This document shows positions 23,532-27,069 of a stretch of DNA of 27,069 nucleotides, piece by piece. The stretch's first letter is position 1. Each line of letters starts with the position of its first letter. A program made the translations under genes and the position numbers. Source of the stretch: Desulfobacteraceae bacterium (lineage in GTDB: Bacteria > Desulfobacterota > Desulfobacteria > Desulfobacterales > SURF-15); contig QZKK01000048.1 of the NCBI GenBank assembly GCA_003599475.1, positions 1 to 27,069 on the forward strand, given 5' to 3'. The notes beneath the pieces are model-generated. The model was given only the letters and a program-made list of their open reading frames with translations, was not told the DNA's origin and ran no database searches.

Positions 23532-23829
23532 TACTGTTGCTGTTCCGCCTTATATATCGGCTCTTATAGCGCTCGATTGCCCGCTTCATTGCTGCAGTCG
23601 GTTCAGACTCCTTCTCGAGCATCGCCATGAACGCCGCACAGTCCTCTTGAGACAGTAAGATCCGGTTGTGCGCATCCAATGCCTCCTGCGCGCAACGCAG
23701 CAGAGATGCCTTCGCGAAGTCCGTCAGGCTCTGCCCGGTCACAGCGGCAGCTCGCTCGATCATGGCTTTGCCCGCGGCCGGCAGCCGGAAGTTGATGCGC
23801 TCGACCGATTGTTTTGTGTCTGTGGCCAC
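23515..23829 (-). CDS. DUF1778 ribbon-helix-helix antitoxin (TacA-like)
   Basis: This antitoxin of about 104 residues is partnered with the overlapping GNAT toxin. The N-terminal part (SVERINFRLPAAGKAMIERA, then TGQSLTDFAKASLL) is the DNA-binding ribbon-helix-helix domain. The C-terminal half (LSQEDCAAFMAMLEKESEP) is the toxin-binding segment. GTG at 23829 is preferred because AGGTG stands five bases before it; TTG at 23847 is an alternative. The pair should repress its own promoter in the 160 bases upstream, where no clear palindrome was found. Confidence 0.9.
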   Translation of the reverse strand: MATDTKQSVERINFRLPAAGKAMIERAAAVTGQSLTDFAKASLLRCAQEALDAHNRILLSQEDCAAFMAMLEKESEPTAAMKRAIERYKSRYIRRNSNSNASCP

Positions 23830-23993
23830 AGGTTCACCTAATCTCAAGCTCTAAGTTAGTTATTTACAGCATAAAATTGCATTGCAGGCATTGTACGTCA
23901 GGCTGCCACATCAGTCAAGGCCCCATGTCGGTCGGGTTGATTCTGCTCTCGGCATACCGGCGTCTCCTTTCCCCTCTCATTCCATTCTTCCAT

Positions 23994-26168
23994 TTATCTG
24001 GCCACCTTCAAAAACCTCGCGTTTACCGCGACGATGACCGTGCTCAGCGACATCAGAACAGCCCCCAAAGCAGGCGACAAGAGGATTCCGTATGCATAGA
24101 GCACGCCGGCCGCAAGGGGGATGGCAAATGCGTTGTAGCCGGTTGCCCAGGCGAGGTTCTGGACCATTTTCCGGTAGGTCGCCCGGGCAAGATCCAGGAT
24201 GGCGACCGCATCCATCGGATTGCTCCGTACCAGGATGACGTCTGCGGTCTGAACGGCCACATCGGTTCCCGCCCCGATGGCGATCCCGACATCGGCCTGT
24301 GCCAGGGCGGGGGCGTCGTTTACGCCGTCTCCGGTCATGGCGACGATCAGGCCGCGGGACTGGACCTCTTTGATCTTTTCAGCCTTCTGCTGCGGCAGCA
24401 CCTCGGCAAAGTATTCGTCCAAGCCTATCTGATCCGATACCCACTTTGCAACCAGCCGGTTGTCCCCGGTCAGCATCATGCATTGAATCCCCATCTCTTT
24501 GAGTCTTCCGATGGCCTCTTTGGATTCCTCCCGGATGATGTCGGCGAGGGCGACCGCCCCTTTCAGCTCTTCTCCGATGATCACAAACACCACCGTCTTT
24601 CCCTGGGCGCTGAGCGTTTCGATCCTATCGTCTTTCATTGTGATTCCATTTTCTTTGAGATACCCGGGGCTGACCACCTTTACGTTTTTCCCGTCCACGA
24701 GTCCCTGGGCTCCTTTTCCCGGAATCGACTTGAACTCCTGCACTCGGGGTTTTTGTTGAACCGAATCGGCGATGGCCCGTGCGATCGGATGCTCCGAATT
24801 TGCCTCAACTGCGGCCGCGTACCGGAGGAGCTCTTCCTGATCGATATCCTCTGCAAAGAGGATCGTATCGGTCACTCCGAACTCGCCCTTGGTCAGGGTT
24901 CCGGTTTTATCGAAAATGATCGCCTGGATGTTTCTTGCCCGCTCGAAGGCTGCCCTATCCCGGATGAGAAGACCGTTTCTGGCTGAAAGTGCGGTGGAAA
25001 CCGCCACCACCAGGGGCACCGCAAGCCCCAGTGCGTGCGGGCAGGTAATCACCATGACCGTCACGGTGCGCTCCAGGGCGAAGGCGAAGTCCATTCCAAA
25101 AATCCCAAGCCATACGGCCAGCGTCAGCGCACCGGCGCTCAGCGCGATGATCGTCAACCAAAGCGCCGCCCGGTCGGCAAGATTCTGGCTCCTGGATTTG
25201 CTCTGCTGGGCCTGCTCCACCAGTTCGATCATCTGGGAGAGGAAGGATTCCTTTCCCATCTTCTTTACTTCCACGGTCAACGACCCCTCGCCGTTGATCG
25301 ATCCGCCGATGACCGAAGCGCCCGATTCTTTGTCAACCAGGGTCGACTCTCCGGTCATCATTGCCTCATTTACCGCAGACTGTCCCTCATTCACGTCGCC
25401 GTCTGCCGGAATCTTTTCCCCCGGCCGGATCAGCACACGGTCTCCAGGCTTGAGCGCCTCGATCGGGACATCCTGCGTGCTTCCGTCGGGCAAGAGCTTG
25501 TGGGCTTCGGAAGGCATCAATTTGATCAGTTCTTCGAGTGCTCTCGAAGCGCCCATGACCGAGCGCATCTCGATCCAGTGGCCGAGCAGCATGATGTCGA
25601 TGAGGGTGGCAAGCTCCCAGAAGAAGATCTCTCCGCTTAAGCCGAAAACGACGATGCTGCTGTAGATGTAGGCGGTCGCAATGGCGATGGCGATCAGGGT
25701 CATCATGCCGGGCCGTTTATCCGAAAGCTCCTCGAAGATCCCTTTGAGAAAAGGCCACCCGCCGTAGAAAAAGACCGCAGACGAAAGCACCCACAGAACG
25801 TATGCATCGCCTGTGAATCGAAGCGCTTCCCGGAAGCCAAGGAAAGACTGAATCATCGGAGACAGAATCAGGATGGGAATCGTGATGACAAGCGAGATCC
25901 AGAACCGCCTTCTGAAGTCGGCCACCATGTGCGCATGGTGATCCCCGTGATCTTCATGGCTTTGGCTCTCGCGGCGTGCAGGCCCGTGTTTTGCGTGCTC
26001 GGCCAGTCGATCTTCCATCCGATGGACTTCTTCAGCCGCTTTCGACTGTGCACCCTGTCCTGCATGCTCGGACGCTTCGTCTCTTTGATGATCACTCGAC
26101 TCGTCTTTACCGCCGTAGTATCCCCGCACATGACTTTCGCCGCCGCTTTTCTTATGATCCATTTGCAT
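23994..26168 (-). CDS. CopB-type heavy metal (copper) P-type ATPase
   Basis: This P1B-ATPase of about 724 residues has the membrane metal-site motif CPH (VITCPHALGLAVPL), which marks the CopB branch that exports Cu(II)/Cu(I) or Ag(I). Catalytic motifs are all present: TGES in the actuator domain, DKTGTLTKGE with the phosphorylated Asp, the HP pair in SEHPIARAI, MLTGDNR, and GDGVNDAPALA. The N-terminus has no Cys-x2-Cys domain; instead about 85 hydrophilic residues contain many His (HDHQRDEASEHAGQ-like runs, EDHGDHHAHM), typical of CopB. The ATG at 26168 follows CGGGG; a TTG at 26174 and an ATG at 26162 are alternatives. No chaperone or metal regulator is adjacent. It diverges from ftsH. Confidence 0.93.
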   Translation of the reverse strand: MQMDHKKSGGESHVRGYYGGKDESSDHQRDEASEHAGQGAQSKAAEEVHRMEDRLAEHAKHGPARRESQSHEDHGDHHAHMVADFRRRFWISLVITIPILILSPMIQSFLGFREALRFTGDAYVLWVLSSAVFFYGGWPFLKGIFEELSDKRPGMMTLIAIAIATAYIYSSIVVFGLSGEIFFWELATLIDIMLLGHWIEMRSVMGASRALEELIKLMPSEAHKLLPDGSTQDVPIEALKPGDRVLIRPGEKIPADGDVNEGQSAVNEAMMTGESTLVDKESGASVIGGSINGEGSLTVEVKKMGKESFLSQMIELVEQAQQSKSRSQNLADRAALWLTIIALSAGALTLAVWLGIFGMDFAFALERTVTVMVITCPHALGLAVPLVVAVSTALSARNGLLIRDRAAFERARNIQAIIFDKTGTLTKGEFGVTDTILFAEDIDQEELLRYAAAVEANSEHPIARAIADSVQQKPRVQEFKSIPGKGAQGLVDGKNVKVVSPGYLKENGITMKDDRIETLSAQGKTVVFVIIGEELKGAVALADIIREESKEAIGRLKEMGIQCMMLTGDNRLVAKWVSDQIGLDEYFAEVLPQQKAEKIKEVQSRGLIVAMTGDGVNDAPALAQADVGIAIGAGTDVAVQTADVILVRSNPMDAVAILDLARATYRKMVQNLAWATGYNAFAIPLAAGVLYAYGILLSPALGAVLMSLSTVIVAVNARFLKVAR

Positions 26169-26497
26169 ACCCAATTACCCCGAAATCCGAAGATGGCAAA
26201 GATCTCCCAAGTATTCTACATAATATTGTGATCGGTTCGATCCAATCGGGGCGAGACCCTATTTCTCGATATAGCAGCATGCAGATTGTATTCAGCCGCC
26301 CTTCTGAAATTCCTTAAAATACACCTTCTATTCGCATCATCTACAGGAATCATCTTATTGTTGTTTACGTATGCCTGATTAAAAATATCTGGAATCTGCA
26401 TTCTTCATGAAAAATGCCTTTCGCAACCGAATCGGGCATGTGCCAGGAACCGGATGCAGAAGGATTGGTTCTTTCACCCGCAACGATTGGAGGATGA
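26169..26497. other. Divergent intergenic region between the copper ATPase and ftsH
   Basis: These 329 bases are AT-rich and hold no convincing gene. On the minus strand TTGGAT (26245-26240) and TATGTA (26222-26217), 17 bases apart, could form a weak promoter for the ATPase. A small GATCG/CGATC palindrome (26230-26242) overlaps it. No clear promoter for ftsH was found, and no tRNA or riboswitch was recognised. Confidence 0.35.
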
Positions 26498-27069
26498 ATG
26501 GAGAAGAAAACGCAATTTTCGATCTGGTATTTCGTCGCCGTTTTTTTCACGCTGATTCTGTTGCAGCGTTTCTTTTTCATGCCGCATGTACAGGATGTAA
26601 CCTACAGTGAATTTCGGGAGCTGGTGGGTCGGAAGCTGGTAACCGATCTGGTCGTCTCCTCACAGAAAATTAACGGAAAACTCAGAGAAGGTGCATCCGC
26701 TGTCATCGCCGAAATGCGGGGGGATACAAAGATAAAGGAACGCATCGACTCCATGCAGAAGCAGGGGCACCCCTTCACCACCATCCGGATGGAAGATCCC
26801 GATCTGGTAAATGTTCTGGAAGAAAAAGGCATCCAGTACCAGGCCCGGATCGAAAACACCTGGTTTACAAACCTTTTGTCCTGGATCGTTCCGATCTTCA
26901 TTTTCTTTGCCCTCTGGAGCTATCTCTTCCGGAAAATCGGGGCCGGGGCGGGCGGAGGGCTCATGTCCATCGGCAAGAGCAAGGCCAGGGTCTATGTCGA
27001 AGACGAAACCAAGGTGACCTTTGCAGATGCAGCCGGTGTAGACGAGGCGGAAGAAGAGCTCAAGGAGAT
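26498..27069 (+). CDS. ftsH: ATP-dependent zinc metalloprotease FtsH, N-terminal part cut by window edge
   Basis: The first 190 codons of the membrane protease FtsH are present; the usual length is about 600-650. The ATG follows TGGAGG. A first membrane helix (residues about 7-27) leads to the outer domain beginning VTYSEFRELV. A second helix (about 124-146; WIVPIFIFFALWSYLF) follows, then the Gly-rich linker and the start of the AAA domain (VTFADAAGVDEAEEELKE). The Walker and zinc-site motifs lie beyond the edge. FtsH degrades membrane and short-lived proteins. The ssDNA-length outer loop (about 95 residues) is normal, with an inserted charged stretch (RGDTKIKERIDSMQK). Confidence 0.95.
   Translation, partial: MEKKTQFSIWYFVAVFFTLILLQRFFFMPHVQDVTYSEFRELVGRKLVTDLVVSSQKINGKLREGASAVIAEMRGDTKIKERIDSMQKQGHPFTTIRMEDPDLVNVLEEKGIQYQARIENTWFTNLLSWIVPIFIFFALWSYLFRKIGAGAGGGLMSIGKSKARVYVEDETKVTFADAAGVDEAEEELKE

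Noticed and set aside
23814..24986. A 390-codon open frame on the plus strand opposite the copper ATPase
   Set aside because: It is the antisense shadow of the CopB catalytic domain, with His/Arg-rich composition and no ribosome site.

Overview
The window looks like chromosomal DNA of an anaerobic member of the Desulfobacterota (deltaproteobacterial) or a close relative. This is inferred from the mix of a tungsten-type aldehyde:ferredoxin oxidoreductase, a cytoplasmic group 3b-like [NiFe] hydrogenase, a Ser/Thr kinase with a formylglycine-generating-enzyme-like domain, canonical sigma-54 promoters and many small secreted proteins. No rRNA, tRNA, CRISPR array or intact insertion sequence was recognised. 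Both edges cut genes: a cysteine-cluster protein on the left and ftsH on the right.

Layout. (1) 1-3.9 kb is an accessory patch: a cut cysteine-cluster gene, a decayed reading frame, and an AT-richer two-gene AbiL/RloAB-type phage-defence cassette whose promoter is framed by two operator-like repeats, then a DUF3574 lipoprotein. (2) 4.0-6.6 kb carries the aldehyde oxidoreductase, a strong terminator, and a small unknown protein that may have a beta-grasp-like part. (3) 6.6-9.5 kb is a compact minus-strand operon, multicopper oxidase -> ZIP metal permease -> DtxR-family regulator, with a perfect palindrome in front of it. (4) 9.8-12.1 kb holds a secreted beta-helix protein, a gene-poor stretch and a SHOCT-domain membrane protein. 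(5) 12.2-17.3 kb is a minus-strand hydrogenase operon: beta subunit, cyclic-nucleotide-binding protein, flavin subunit, small subunit, large subunit, maturation protease. (6) 17.4-21.7 kb is a signalling locus. A PepSY-like secreted protein gene and a PP2C phosphatase / Ser-Thr kinase / histidine kinase operon diverge from two sigma-54 promoters. (7) 21.7-23.9 kb contains an orphaned Phd-type antitoxin with a toxin gene reduced to 13 codons, a third sigma-54-driven small secreted protein, and an intact DUF1778/GNAT (TacAT-like) toxin-antitoxin pair. (8) 24.0-27.1 kb has a CopB-type copper ATPase diverging from ftsH.

How the parts fit. The most distinctive feature is a probable sigma-54 regulon inside 5 kb. 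Three -24/-12 elements with exact GG-N10-GC geometry precede two small exported proteins and a phosphatase-kinase-histidine kinase cassette. No terminator is visible between the first exported-protein gene and the hydrogenase operon, so the hydrogenase may belong to the same regulon. No sigma-54 activator and no response regulator is encoded here, so the partners must lie elsewhere. The metal operon and the copper ATPase suggest exposure to redox-active metals.
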